A model generated the notes under the pieces. It saw only the letters and a program-made list of their open reading frames with translations. It did not search any database and was not told the DNA's origin. The translations under genes and the position numbers were made by a program. This document shows, one piece after another, positions 28,324-38,897 of a stretch of 51,253 bases of DNA; position 1 is the first letter of the stretch, and each line of letters opens with the position of its first letter. Origin of the DNA: Coemansia sp. RSA 487 (lineage: Eukaryota > Kickxellomycota > Kickxellomycetes > Kickxellales > Kickxellaceae); contig JANBRJ010000111.1 in NCBI GenBank assembly GCA_027577595.1, positions 1-51,253 of the forward strand, written 5' to 3'.

Positions 28324-30945
28324 ATGCCTCGACAACAAAATGATTCGCGAGAGTTGCCTCAACACCATCCATTACATCAGAGGTTTTTCGGAACCCGTTC
28401 CCACGCCCTACTACCCATTCGGCGGGAACTGATTGGAACGACGATATCCGACCAGCGAAGAGGAGGAGCAGCCGGCGAAGACGCAGTGCCCGATATCCCG
28501 CCATCGTATGTGCCAACATCTAGCAGTTCATCCAAACCCAAAACATCCGATGAAGCTCCTTCTGTTTCAGATACTTCAATGTCCAGCAACATCAGTGCGT
28601 TGGATTCGCAGCTGTTCTTACAGCAATGCATGCCGTGGTCCTTTATGTCGGCGATGACGTTGCCGCCACAGTCGATGCTGTATACGACGCCGTCAGTAGC
28701 AATGGCGTCACCCACTGCTGGTTCATCAGGCGCACCAAACGAGATTGCAGGCGGTAATGGAATTGCTAGCGGAAGTGGATATGGCGGTGGAGCTTGTAGC
28801 AGCAGCGAACATAACAACAATCAACGTAACAGCGGCATGAACAACAACAATGGCGAATTGCTATTGACGCCGCCATCTTTTGTGGGTGCCAACAGCAGTA
28901 GTAGCGCCTCGACCATTTTAACCCCATCGGTGATGCATGCGCAAGAGCATTTGTCCCTGAGCGATAGTGCTGCTGCCGCTGCCGCTGCCGCAATGGCTTC
29001 GGCAATGGCTATGGCGCCCATGACCGTAGCCACGCTTCCAACGCCAATGGCGGTTGACACTCTTGCAACGCCAATAACGGCCCCTACGATTCAAACTCCA
29101 GTTACAGCATCCACAATCATTGAACCACCGCTAATGGCGCCCGCTGCTTCTAAACCATCGCTAATGGCGCATACTGTTTCTGATCCATCAATAGTACCAC
29201 ACACGGTTCCTGAGTCGCTGGCCACAATACCAGCGGCTTCTTCTTCGTCTTCTTCTTCTTTAGTCCAGCAGCACAGCGAGCTGCAACGATCGGCCATCAG
29301 CATCAGTAGTAGCAAATGGAACGCAGCAATGAGCAGCAACAGCAAGCGAAGCAACGACGCTACAGTCGACAGCGGCAGCAAACCTCCCATGGCGCCGCTA
29401 ATCAAGCTAGCGTACTTGAATGTGGATCAATTCTACGCACTCCAGCAGCTGATGCGCGAGCATGGCGAGGACTGGGAGGTTTTGGGACGCATGATGGGTA
29501 TAAGGCCGGCCGATTTGGCAAAGAACTGGGAAGGATACTCGGTTGAGACACGGGTCACTCGCCAGTGGACACGTGATGAAATGGAGCTGCTAGCTACGTG
29601 CCGCCAAATGGGTATTTGCTGTCGAACTACTGCCAAAATAATAGGCACAAAGCTACCGCTCCAATGCAGACGCAAGACGCTAAAGCCCCCATTGGACTTG
29701 GGTACACGGAATTCACGGTTGTCGTTGCGTCGCGGCGCAACAAGTCCCAATGGCAGTGACTCGGAAGATGGTGGTGGCGCCGACGATACTGGTCCAAACG
29801 ACGCCAATAATTGGGAAACAGGACATGGCTCCTCTTTTGAAGGATCCATACCAAACACGGCGGTTCCTACAAGAGAAAGCACGCTGATAACAACGCTAGT
29901 GGAACGGCAGGTGCAAGGATCCGGCACCGTCGACTGGCCTCTTGTCAGCCAACAGAGCGGATACACGATCCAGCAATGCTTAGAACAAAGCCATTACGAT
30001 GAAGGCAAGCGCGTATGGAAGTACACGCCAAGCGCGCCCTTTGACTGGGAGCTTGCGCAATCGATGCACCAGTTCGTGGTTCAGTTCTATCCGCACCCGA
30101 CACCAATCAACTTTATCGCGGTATCGAATTTCCTATGGATCACGATGGTCGACTGTCTGTGCATGTTTGACGCTCTGCGCGGCCGCATCCATTGGTCTCC
30201 GAGCACTATTGAGACCGTTCGAGCGCTGTGGGCCCAGGGATGGGACGGTGCATTAATAGCGCGCCAGCTGTCACCCACGTTATCTGCGGCTTCGCTTGAA
30301 CGCCAATGGGTGAGGGTTGTTGGACGCAGCAGCAGCTTGAATCACGACGTTAATCCGCTGATCCCCAGAACAATTGACGATGACTCAGTGGCTGTTGTCA
30401 GGGCGATTGTAGCAGATCACATTGCCGCGCCGGACCCGCAAGTAAGCGCAATGCTGAGTGCTGCCCGACAGGCGTTGCCTTCGCTGGAGAAGCCTACCGT
30501 CGACCAAAGCGTACTGGCGCTGCTGAGCGTTCATCCGATGTACGATGCGCGCAGGACGCGACGCACAAGATCGTCAAACACACAGTCCGATATCAGCTAT
30601 GCTACAGCAGCAAGCAGCCTCCCCCTGCCACCACCACCACCACAGCAGCAGCAGCAGCAGCAGCAGCCAGTCGATTTGCAGCAATATGAACGGGAAGGGA
30701 GCAGCAGTGCCATTGGACCATTAAACAACATCAGTAACCGAATGACAGCCAGCAGCACGGACCATTGCAAGCGTAATAGCGGGCGATGGACGCACGAAGA
30801 AACGACGCTATTGTCCCAGTATGTGCGAATGTCAAAGGCCACCATTGTTGATTGGGCTCCATTTGCCGAATCGCTGGGCACAAAGACTGCGTATCAGTGT
30901 AAAAACAAGTACCGTTCGATGAAGCGGCATGGTACTCTAAAATAG
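28324..30945 (+). CDS. multi-Myb/SANT domain protein
   Basis: 873 residues. The first about 360 are low complexity (Ser, Ala, Gly/Asn and Pro/Thr-rich, with poly-Ala near residue 220 and poly-Ser near 305). The rest holds about five Myb/SANT-like helical repeats: VDQFYALQQLMREHGEDWEV, WTRDEMELLATCRQMG, a divergent one at LITTLVERQVQGSGTVDW, IETVRALWAQGWDGALIARQ, and the best one at the C-terminus, GRWTHEETTLLSQYV to AYQCKNKYRSMKRH. Pro and Gln runs (about 775-790) precede the last repeat. It is probably a nuclear DNA-binding regulator; its target is unknown. Multi-SANT proteins of this build are numerous in zygomycete-grade fungi. Confidence 0.8.
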   Translation: MPRQQNDSRELPQHHPLHQRFFGTRSHALLPIRRELIGTTISDQRRGGAAGEDAVPDIPPSYVPTSSSSSKPKTSDEAPSVSDTSMSSNISALDSQLFLQQCMPWSFMSAMTLPPQSMLYTTPSVAMASPTAGSSGAPNEIAGGNGIASGSGYGGGACSSSEHNNNQRNSGMNNNNGELLLTPPSFVGANSSSSASTILTPSVMHAQEHLSLSDSAAAAAAAAMASAMAMAPMTVATLPTPMAVDTLATPITAPTIQTPVTASTIIEPPLMAPAASKPSLMAHTVSDPSIVPHTVPESLATIPAASSSSSSSLVQQHSELQRSAISISSSKWNAAMSSNSKRSNDATVDSGSKPPMAPLIKLAYLNVDQFYALQQLMREHGEDWEVLGRMMGIRPADLAKNWEGYSVETRVTRQWTRDEMELLATCRQMGICCRTTAKIIGTKLPLQCRRKTLKPPLDLGTRNSRLSLRRGATSPNGSDSEDGGGADDTGPNDANNWETGHGSSFEGSIPNTAVPTRESTLITTLVERQVQGSGTVDWPLVSQQSGYTIQQCLEQSHYDEGKRVWKYTPSAPFDWELAQSMHQFVVQFYPHPTPINFIAVSNFLWITMVDCLCMFDALRGRIHWSPSTIETVRALWAQGWDGALIARQLSPTLSAASLERQWVRVVGRSSSLNHDVNPLIPRTIDDDSVAVVRAIVADHIAAPDPQVSAMLSAARQALPSLEKPTVDQSVLALLSVHPMYDARRTRRTRSSNTQSDISYATAASSLPLPPPPPQQQQQQQQPVDLQQYEREGSSSAIGPLNNISNRMTASSTDHCKRNSGRWTHEETTLLSQYVRMSKATIVDWAPFAESLGTKTAYQCKNKYRSMKRHGTLK

Positions 30946-32012
30946 CGAATTTCAGTGTTTAGTCTGCCCATGTGAAATATTCAGTGCAGTTTCACATATG
31001 GGCAAAAAAATAGTCTAGTCTACTTGTTCCTGCTCTCGAATTAGAAATTGTTTTATTTTGGCTGACCAACCAACATTTGTCAATTTCGCTGTGCATTATC
31101 TATCTATCATCTTGCTGCCCGAAAAACAAAACAAAACAAAACCTCGGACCGAAAAATCTAACGATAAGAATCGTCTCTTTTGTCCGCAAGGAAAAAGGCC
31201 CGTGCTTTTTGGATTTTCCCGCAAACCTTCCTCCCTCACTGCGGAACCTTTTGCAAATGTCTGCTTCAATAGCGATAGACTCAAAACTTTAGAGTATATG
31301 AAAAACTGCACGCGTTGCAGATCCTTTTACATTTCTTTTCCAAATAAGGAAAACAGCTGAATCCACGGTACATTAAACGGGCATCAGTTTTCTTTTTGCT
31401 GATCCCTTTTCTCCCCCTCCTCCATATGTATATGTCAAATATGGAAAGGTGTTGCTTGTGATTCGGCCATTTTATTTTGGAAAATGTGTGGAGCGGGAAG
31501 AGGCACAATTGGATAATCGAATCTCCTATATTGTAGCACAGATTTGTAATTGGAAGCCTGACATTTATTTTTCGTCTTTTATTTCCCCACGGCATAAGGT
31601 CAGTCAAATGACAGTGGAGTTATACAATGGGTCTCAGTCAAGTTGGGAAGGTTCCGCTTTTTTTTTGTGTGGCTGGATCTGCCATATCTCCTCCACAATC
31701 AGCAGATAGTGAATAGGACTGATCCAAACAATGTGAAAAATAATATTTCCCTCAAGCTTTCCCGTTCCTTATCTTTGGAAAGAGGGAGGAGAGAAAGCTG
31801 GGGTCTATATAAACCCACATGGCCGGGCCGAATGTGTGGGGAGGGGGAGAAGGAAGCCGCGCTCCCTATTTTTTTTTTTAACTTTCGTGTCAAGATTTCT
31901 TTTGCTCAAACACCAAATATCCCCAAGCAAAAGCAAAAGCAATACAAATTATATCTATCTTTATTCGCATCTTGGAAGGAGGGAGACACTTTTCCTCCGT
32001 ATTTAGTCAAGA
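30946..32012. other. long 5' region of the UNC93-like gene, no gene
   Basis: 1.07 kb of AT- and pyrimidine-rich DNA without a convincing coding frame. It contains the TATATAAA element listed separately, and GTGAAA/TTTCAC symmetric blocks near 30970-31000 (CATGTGAAA / TTTCACATATG) that may form the terminator hairpin of the Myb gene. Confidence 0.45.
31806..31813 (+). promoter_or_regulatory. candidate TATA box for the UNC93-like gene
   Basis: TATATAAA, about 200 bp upstream of the ATG at 32013. Confidence 0.35.
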
Positions 32013-33413
32013 ATGAACATCCAAAACATATTCAAGGGGATCCGCTACTACAGCCCAATGACGCAGGTGGTCATTGTTGGCTTTGTGTGTTTCCTGTGCC
32101 CAGGCATGTTTAACGCGCTTAACGGTATGGGCGGAGGCGGGCAGATGGACCGCACAACGACCAACAATGCCAACACCGCGCTGTACTGCACATTCATCGT
32201 CTTCGGCATCATTGGCGGGTCAATCGTCAACTTGTGCGGCGTGCGCTACACGATTGCCATCTCTGGGCTCAGCTACGCGCTGTACTCGGGGTCCTACATC
32301 TACTTGAACCATACAGGAAACGGAGCGTTCACAATAGCAGCAGGCGCCATCCTTGGCATCGGTGCCGGCGTAATGTGGGCGGCCCAAGGAATGATCATGG
32401 TGTCGTATCCGCGCGAAGAGGAAAAGGGCCGGTACATTGCAGTCTTCTGGATCATCTTCAACCTGGGTGGCATGCTTGGCGGCATCCTTCCGTTTGCCAT
32501 CAACTACAACACCGATACAGACTCTCTGTCGGATGGCGTGTACATTGCCTTTGTGGTGCTTGAATGCCTGGGCGCATGCCTGGGGCTGGTGCTTGCACCG
32601 CCCAGCAAGGTGGTACGCAACGATGGCACTTCTGTTGTGCTGGTCAAGTACACCAATGCCGGACGCGAAGCAATCGAGATCGTCAAGCTGTTTTTGAACC
32701 CGATGATGCTTGGTCTGATCCCAATGTGCTTCACCTCCAACTTCTTCTACTCGTACCAGTTTGGTCCTGTCAATGGATCCATCTTCAATCTGCGCACCCG
32801 CGGGTTCAACAACATCTTCTACTGGGGCTTCCAGATGCTTGCCGCCTATCTTCTCTCGTTCCTCTTGGACAACATCAACATGACGCGCAGGAAACGCGGG
32901 CTCATTGCATTCGGGATAGTCGCGGTGTTCTTCAACTGCATCTGGGGCGGCTCACTGAAGCTCCAGCTGCGGTACACGCACGGCCCGATCAGCGCTACCG
33001 AAACCACAGACTATCCGGGCGGTCTGCTGGACTTTAAGGACTCCAAGCGCGTTGCCGGTCCCATGATCCTGTACATGCTGTACGGGATAGGCGATGCATT
33101 GTACCAGAACTTTGCATACTGGATCATTGGCTCGCTGACCAACGATAACCAGAAGCTTTCGCGGTACGCCGGATTCTACAAGGGCATCCAGTCGCTGGGC
33201 GCAACGGTGGCGTGGCAGCTGGACGCCAAGAATGTCACATATTTGCACCAGCTCATCGGAAACTGGGTTCTACTGGTCATATCGCTGGGCCCAATGCTCT
33301 ACGTGGTGACTACGCTGAAGGACCATTCCGAGGATGCAATCCCACAGTCTGCTGTAAAAGACATTGAATCCGATGCAGAAAAGGCCGTGGACAGCGACCA
33401 GCTAACCGTTTAG
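32013..33413 (+). CDS. UNC93-like major facilitator membrane protein
   Basis: 466 residues with about eleven to twelve hydrophobic helices. The signature opening is VVIVGFVCFLCPGMFNAL followed by GMGGGG. Glycine-patterned helices of the MFS type follow (FIVFGIIGGSIVNLCGVRY, GIGAGVMWAAQGMIMVSYP, GMLGGILPFAINY). The C-terminus is acidic and cytosolic. Fungal UNC93/DUF895 proteins are widespread plasma-membrane proteins whose transported solute is mostly unknown; animal UNC93 affects potassium channels and receptor trafficking. It is convergent with the RNA helicase gene, 81 bp apart. Confidence 0.88.
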   Translation: MNIQNIFKGIRYYSPMTQVVIVGFVCFLCPGMFNALNGMGGGGQMDRTTTNNANTALYCTFIVFGIIGGSIVNLCGVRYTIAISGLSYALYSGSYIYLNHTGNGAFTIAAGAILGIGAGVMWAAQGMIMVSYPREEEKGRYIAVFWIIFNLGGMLGGILPFAINYNTDTDSLSDGVYIAFVVLECLGACLGLVLAPPSKVVRNDGTSVVLVKYTNAGREAIEIVKLFLNPMMLGLIPMCFTSNFFYSYQFGPVNGSIFNLRTRGFNNIFYWGFQMLAAYLLSFLLDNINMTRRKRGLIAFGIVAVFFNCIWGGSLKLQLRYTHGPISATETTDYPGGLLDFKDSKRVAGPMILYMLYGIGDALYQNFAYWIIGSLTNDNQKLSRYAGFYKGIQSLGATVAWQLDAKNVTYLHQLIGNWVLLVISLGPMLYVVTTLKDHSEDAIPQSAVKDIESDAEKAVDSDQLTV

Positions 33414-33494
33414 TTATTATTTTGTATTCTTTGCTTGGCTCACTTTCAGCTTTTTTTTTAAATGTATCTGTTATAAATGTTTCTAATTTTATTT

Positions 33495-36400
33495 TCATTT
33501 GCCATCGGTTCGGATAAGCCGCAGCACTGCTTCGACTACGGGATGCCCCTCAAGAGCAACAGCTCGAGGGTCATCCATCTTCCGACGCAGCAGCTCGTCT
33601 ACCAAAGAGCGCAGCCGGTTAACAAGCACCGCGATCCTCGGCCACGCGCGGACCGCCAGCGCACCGCTGCTCCCAACCGACACGACTTTGTTATCGTGGT
33701 CGACTGTAAGCGGCGGGCCAAGCATCAGAATCGCATAGATGCCGGGGACTGTGACATCGCGCACATATACCTTGTTGGCTGTATCAGTGGCCGACAGCGA
33801 AAAGAAGGTGATAAAGGGAACCGGGTACTTTGACTCTGCAAACATCGTCGACTGTGGGTGGATGAACAGGCGCTGGTCCGTGCGCTTATCATGCGTTATC
33901 CAAGAGGGTGTCTTCTTTGCAGCATCGGATATATGAGCAAACGGATCAACCGAATAGAACGAGAGTTCGCGCGCCTGGTGCCCAACCCCAATGGTTCCGC
34001 TAATGACCTCGTGGTACTTCTGCTGCGGCACACGCACACGTGCAATGTTTGGCGACAGGCCAGCCAAGATGATTGCTTTCAGAACCATTGTGTCGGCGGG
34101 GGTCCGATCCCTGCTGCTGCTGCTTTCGATCAGCCCGGTTCGCTCGATGCCTTGTCTCAGAAGCTTGACATTGCGCTTGACCTCGCGCACGGCTGCCGCC
34201 GACACGAACTGCATCGATTTTTTCGCACTGCTCGTCGCGTCGGTGTACTTTGTGTACATTGCAAGGTCAGCGATCCAGTCGCTCAGCGCCGAAGGAGGGG
34301 CTTCGCAGATGCGCGCGTCGCGTGCGGCGTCGCGCATGTCAAAGGGTGCGGTGACCAGCGGCTTGTCCAGGGACATCAGCGCAACCAGCGGCAGCGTGGC
34401 ATCGAGGGCACCAAACAGCGTACCAAATATCAGCATCTTGGCCAGCCTCAAATCTACAGGAAGCAGGGCCATCAACTTGCCCAGCGCCAGAAGATCGCCT
34501 GTGGGCTTTCCGCATGCGCCCACAGCGACCAGGAACCGCTCTGCCGCATCGATGGCCTGCGTTGAGGGCGGGTCCAGCGTCAGCGACAGAAGCGCGCTCG
34601 AATCGCTGTACCCCATGGCCTTTGCTTGCAAGCACACCTGCTCCAGCGGGGCGCGGCGGATCTCTGGCTCGTCGTGTGCGGGCATCAGCTGCTGCTCCAT
34701 GCTGCGCGTGTATAGGCGGTAGCACGTGCCTTCGCGCACACGCCCGGCTCGGCCGCGTCGCTGGGTAGCCGACGCTTGGGAGCAGAATGTGGTGACAAGG
34801 CGCGCAATCCTCGTGTGGTGGTCGTGGACCAGCGTGCGCGTGCGGCCTGCATCCAGCACAAAGCCAATGTCGTCGATAGTGATGCTGGTTTCGGCAATGT
34901 TGGTTGCCACCACAATCTTTCGCTTTCCGCTGGGTGGCGGGGCAAAGACCTTGCGCTGCTCCTGGGGAGCAAGCCCTGAATGCAGGGGCAGCACATGCAC
35001 CGCGCTCTCCAAGCGCTTGATTGCGTCGATGGTTGCCTGGATCTCGCCAACGCCAGGCATGAACACAAGCATCGCGCGGTCCGCAGGCGCTGATGCGTGG
35101 ATGTGCTCGACGATGCGCGCCGCCATCGCATAATCCACGGTGCCTGCACTATCGGGGCGCCCGTACCGCCGCTCCCACGCATCCACGCGCGCACCGTCCG
35201 CAACAAAGTCCTCGAGATACACGTCCTCGACAGGGAATGTGCGGCCCGGGATGCTGACCACGGGCGTCGCAGGGCCAAAATAGTCTGCAAACACGTCGCT
35301 TCGCGCCGTCGCGCTCATAAGAACCACACGCAGGGCCCTGTTTCTCTTGACGCATGCGCTGAGAAGCACCAGCAGCAGATCAGAGTCGACGGACCGCTCG
35401 TGCACCTCGTCGCACACCACATGCGTCACGCCCTCAAGATCCGGCGACTCGGTCAGCATCCGCAAGAGCACTCCTGTGGTGCAGAAAAGGAGCCGCGTGT
35501 CCCGGGACTGGCTGCTCTCGCCACGCACAGCGTACCCTACAAGCTGCGTGTTGCATCGCTCCTCCGCGACGCGCCCCGCCACGCCTATTGCGCTGATCCG
35601 ACGCGGCTGCGTACATATGATGTTCACGTGCCTTGTGGTGCGTAGACCGTGGTCCAAGAGAAACTGCGGCACCTGTGTGGTCTTTCCACACCCCGTGGCC
35701 CCAGCGATCACAACGCATTGGTTCGACTCCACCAGATCAACGATCTGCTGCGCAACCCGAGCTGCCGGCAGCTGTGCGCGCACCCGTTGCATCGCCTGGT
35801 ACTTGTCAGTGGCCTGGAGCTGTGCAAACTGTTCGGCCAAGCGGCCTATATCCCGAGCATTTGCACCTGTGGTCTTCTGAGGCCTGCTGCGCTTGGTTGC
35901 TGTGCTATGCGCTGGCAAGCTATCCAGTGGCACTGTATGCCCGCTAGCGATGTTTCCTACCATCAACTCGGTAAGCAAGGGCGGTGCTGCCATCCACTCG
36001 CAGAGCAGCTGGTCCGCCAAGTTGACTGCCTCGAAGAGCACAGGAAGTCCGTCGCGGTTAACCAGAGAGTCGAGCTTCCGTGCAACATGCAGTTTCAAGT
36101 ACGCCGGCATCCGGTCGCTAGTCACCGTAATAGCAGGAAGCTGCTCCTCGGGGTACCGCAGTGAGGGAGGGAACCAAAAATCCAGCCGCACATCCTTTAT
36201 GCTTTCATCCCCGACTGGCCGCAGTGCCACGCTGACCCTGTACTCGTTAGCTTGTGTGACGCGCTCTTCGCCCGTATAGATCGCTTCCAACGTCTCCAGC
36301 TCATCATCCACAGTTTCCGTTAGAGCTTCATTCCTTGTGTTTGTCAGCGCTTCCGCTTCGCGCCCGCACAGCTTGCCATGCAAAGTGTGGGCAGCCTGCG

Positions 36401-37532
36401 ATTCGGCCACATCGATGGACCCCGAAGCAATATGCTGGTTGATGGCTGCCTCGCATGCAGATGTCGGAAATCCCGAGCGCGCAAGGCGTTTGGCAGCCGC
36501 ATGCACCGCCGCCTGCCCTATCCCGTCAGCAGGAGCCATGATAACTGGTGCAGACCGGTACGCGCGGTGCATGAACTTTTCGGGTAAATCAGCTTCAGGC
36601 ACATGGATGCACAGCCAATCGAGGGCCTGGTGTCTGGTTCCCGTATACGTTAATGCCTCTTCGACATGTGCTTTGCGGAACCCCATCTTCACCAACTCCT
36701 TTACTATTCCATCATCACCCATGTCTCCTTCTCCCTCCCCTTCTTCTGGTTCGCTCAGTTGCCAACTACTCGTCCATGTGCGGATAACAGACTCTACTTC
36801 TTGCCTATTAGCGTCACTCATATGCACTTCGGCCAACTCGTCCCACCGCTTCCGGACAGGCACACGCATCAACTCCTCACTATGGCCTGTGGCTTTGGCC
36901 CGACGGTGCTTCTCCTGCATCTTCTCACGCTCCGCCACACGCGCCTCACGTTCCTTGGTTCGTGCCACTTTGGTTGCGAATGGATCCACCGCATACCGCC
37001 ATTTATCTTTGTCGTCCTTGCGAATCTTTTCCAAATCGGACCAGTACGCGCGGAACGTAGGCGGCAGCATTAGGTGCATATTAGTCGTGGCTGAGCGCAA
37101 GCGATGTAACGCGTACGTAGCCGAAGCATGCCGTGCCTCCAACGCACTTTTATGTTTTTGTTGCATCGATTCGGTTTCAGTGGGCTCGAATGCTACAGTT
37201 ACCGATTCCTTTTTGTCTACTTTGGTCATCCGGATCACGCAGTAGTGTTTGCCTGCGGTGCCTCGCATATTGTAGTCTGCGCGTTGCCATCCTGCATTCT
37301 TTTGCACGTACTCGTTAAGTAATGTCACAGGCGTCTTGCCTGTCCATTTACCAAACAGCTGCTGACTAATGGTATCTGCTTCGGTATGGGTGGATGGTAC
37401 TGTTTCTTGGGACTGCTTTTTTCCTTTCTTCACTGTTGTTGCTGCTGTTGCTGCTGTTTCTGTAGGTGCAGTTGGTCCAACGGCTCCTTGTAGTTGCTTT
37501 TTGCCCTTCTTTGGGTTTCCACCGCCCGCCAT
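33495..37532 (-). CDS. DEAH/RHA-family RNA helicase with UBA and RWD domains (DHX57/Ucp12-like)
   Basis: 1,345 residues. The order is: a low-complexity start; a dsRBM-like segment (TPVTLLNEYVQKNAGWQ); a UBA domain (LVKMGFRKAHVEEALTYTG, about 283-315); an RWD domain (DELETLEAIYTGEE, about 410 onward); then the helicase. Core motifs are I GATGCGKTTQVPQF, II DEVH (CDEVHERSVDSD), III SATARSD, V TNIAETSITI and VI QRRGRAGR. HA2/ratchet and OB-fold regions follow to the end. UBA plus RWD plus DExH matches human DHX57, fission yeast Ucp12 and budding yeast YLR419W. The cellular role is poorly known. It is divergent from nbp35. Confidence 0.9.
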   Translation of the reverse strand: MAGGGNPKKGKKQLQGAVGPTAPTETAATAATTVKKGKKQSQETVPSTHTEADTISQQLFGKWTGKTPVTLLNEYVQKNAGWQRADYNMRGTAGKHYCVIRMTKVDKKESVTVAFEPTETESMQQKHKSALEARHASATYALHRLRSATTNMHLMLPPTFRAYWSDLEKIRKDDKDKWRYAVDPFATKVARTKEREARVAEREKMQEKHRRAKATGHSEELMRVPVRKRWDELAEVHMSDANRQEVESVIRTWTSSWQLSEPEEGEGEGDMGDDGIVKELVKMGFRKAHVEEALTYTGTRHQALDWLCIHVPEADLPEKFMHRAYRSAPVIMAPADGIGQAAVHAAAKRLARSGFPTSACEAAINQHIASGSIDVAESQAAHTLHGKLCGREAEALTNTRNEALTETVDDELETLEAIYTGEERVTQANEYRVSVALRPVGDESIKDVRLDFWFPPSLRYPEEQLPAITVTSDRMPAYLKLHVARKLDSLVNRDGLPVLFEAVNLADQLLCEWMAAPPLLTELMVGNIASGHTVPLDSLPAHSTATKRSRPQKTTGANARDIGRLAEQFAQLQATDKYQAMQRVRAQLPAARVAQQIVDLVESNQCVVIAGATGCGKTTQVPQFLLDHGLRTTRHVNIICTQPRRISAIGVAGRVAEERCNTQLVGYAVRGESSQSRDTRLLFCTTGVLLRMLTESPDLEGVTHVVCDEVHERSVDSDLLLVLLSACVKRNRALRVVLMSATARSDVFADYFGPATPVVSIPGRTFPVEDVYLEDFVADGARVDAWERRYGRPDSAGTVDYAMAARIVEHIHASAPADRAMLVFMPGVGEIQATIDAIKRLESAVHVLPLHSGLAPQEQRKVFAPPPSGKRKIVVATNIAETSITIDDIGFVLDAGRTRTLVHDHHTRIARLVTTFCSQASATQRRGRAGRVREGTCYRLYTRSMEQQLMPAHDEPEIRRAPLEQVCLQAKAMGYSDSSALLSLTLDPPSTQAIDAAERFLVAVGACGKPTGDLLALGKLMALLPVDLRLAKMLIFGTLFGALDATLPLVALMSLDKPLVTAPFDMRDAARDARICEAPPSALSDWIADLAMYTKYTDATSSAKKSMQFVSAAAVREVKRNVKLLRQGIERTGLIESSSSRDRTPADTMVLKAIILAGLSPNIARVRVPQQKYHEVISGTIGVGHQARELSFYSVDPFAHISDAAKKTPSWITHDKRTDQRLFIHPQSTMFAESKYPVPFITFFSLSATDTANKVYVRDVTVPGIYAILMLGPPLTVDHDNKVVSVGSSGALAVRAWPRIAVLVNRLRSLVDELLRRKMDDPRAVALEGHPVVEAVLRLIRTDGK

Positions 37533-37895
37533 TCTATTAGTTCAAAGACCGTTGCAAAAAAAAAAAAGATGGAATAGAAAGATGAGCGAGGAATGCTGTC
37601 CATTAGAATTTGTGCGTCTGATTTTTTCATCATTTATACTGATCGAAAAAGCAAATGCTTTTCAACAGTAATGGGAGCCATTTGAACAAATCACATGATG
37701 TAAAACGATTAGTAAGCCAAGCCCTTGAAAAGGATGCTCTCTCTCCCCCCCAAACAGGCGGACAGACACAGACAGATAGCACAGACTCTTTCCTTCTCTC
37801 TCTTCTCTCTCCTCCCTGTCTTTATTTTTTTATTTTTTACTTTTTTGAATTTGTATTTTATTCAGCACTTTATCTCTTTTCTTGAATTAAGAAAC
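37533..37895. promoter_or_regulatory. divergent promoter, RNA helicase / nbp35
   Basis: 363-bp spacer with a long pyrimidine-rich tract (about 37780-37870) leading to nbp35. The open frame that continues upstream of the nbp35 ATG is only this tract translated. Confidence 0.4.
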
Positions 37896-38873
37896 ATGCC
37901 AGACACAATTGTAACTGGAGGCGAGATACCCGACAATGCCAACGAGCACTGCCCGGGGCCGGAAAGCGAGGACGCCGGAAAGGCCGATGGATGCGCGGGC
38001 TGTCCTAACCAAGAGATCTGTGCGTCACAAGCGTCTGGGCCAGACCCAGATCTACCGATCATTGCCGAGCGACTTTCTTTTGTAAAGCACAAAATCCTTG
38101 TGCTTTCAGGCAAAGGAGGGGTAGGTAAAAGCACGTTCACCAGCCAGCTGGCATTTGCATTGGCAACAGATAGTAGCACAGAAGTGGGGGTCGTCGACGT
38201 TGATGTATGCGGACCATCGATTCCCAAGATAATGGGCTGCGAACGGGAACAAGTCCACCCGGCAGGAGTCGGGTGGTCGCCTGTGTTTGTACAGGATAAT
38301 CTGGGCGTCATGTCTATTGCCTTTATGCTGCCTGATGAAGAATCGGCGGTCATTTGGCGCGGCCCCAAGAAAAACGGTATGATCAAGCAGTTTCTTAGGG
38401 ATGTCGATTGGTCCAGCACAGCCGACAACGGAACGCTTGATTACTTGCTTTTTGATACTCCGCCAGGTACCTCGGACGAACACTTATCGGTGGTCCAGCT
38501 GCTTAGAGAGAGCGGAATCACCGGAGCCGTCATTGTTACTACGCCGCAAGAGGTGGCTCTTCAGGATGTGCGCAAGGAAATCGACTTTTGCCATAAAGCC
38601 AAAGTACCAATCATTGGCGTGGTTGAAAATATGAGCGGTTTTGTATGTCCTGGGTGCAAAGGCGAGTCCAAGATCTTTTATCCAACCACAGGCGGCGCAC
38701 AGAAAATGTGCAAGGACTTGGGGATCCCGCTTCTGGGCTCCATTCCGCTGGATCCAAGTATCGGTCGTGCTTGCGATTTCGGCTCATCGTTCCTGGATAC
38801 ATGTCCCGAATCGCCGGCTGCCAAGGCATACTTGGACATCATTACCAAAATTAAACAAATAGTAGAGCCCTAA
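37896..38873 (+). CDS. nbp35: Nbp35, cytosolic Fe-S cluster scaffold ATPase
   Basis: 325 residues from the ATG at 37896. The N-terminal ferredoxin-like motif has four cysteines (EHCPGPE then [11 protein letters not shown], a C-x13-C-x2-C-x5-C spacing). The Mrp/ParA P-loop is [14 protein letters not shown]. Switch regions include [10 protein letters not shown] and [14 protein letters not shown]. The C-terminal cluster-binding CxxC is VCPGCKGES. The N-terminal cysteines separate Nbp35 from Cfd1. It assembles 4Fe-4S clusters for cytosolic and nuclear proteins. Its stop lies only 24 bp from that of pam17 on the other strand. Confidence 0.95.
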   Translation: MPDTIVTGGEIPDNANEHCPGPESEDAGKADGCAGCPNQEICASQASGPDPDLPIIAERLSFVKHKILVLSGKGGVGKSTFTSQLAFALATDSSTEVGVVDVDVCGPSIPKIMGCEREQVHPAGVGWSPVFVQDNLGVMSIAFMLPDEESAVIWRGPKKNGMIKQFLRDVDWSSTADNGTLDYLLFDTPPGTSDEHLSVVQLLRESGITGAVIVTTPQEVALQDVRKEIDFCHKAKVPIIGVVENMSGFVCPGCKGESKIFYPTTGGAQKMCKDLGIPLLGSIPLDPSIGRACDFGSSFLDTCPESPAAKAYLDIITKIKQIVEP

Positions 38874-38897
38874 TGTTTATTTTAACTTTGAAAAATC

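Noticed and set aside
33858-37245. Several 180-300 codon plus-strand frames opposite the RNA helicase.
   Set aside because: Antisense of a GC-rich coding sequence; Arg/Ser/Ala-rich translations without family motifs.
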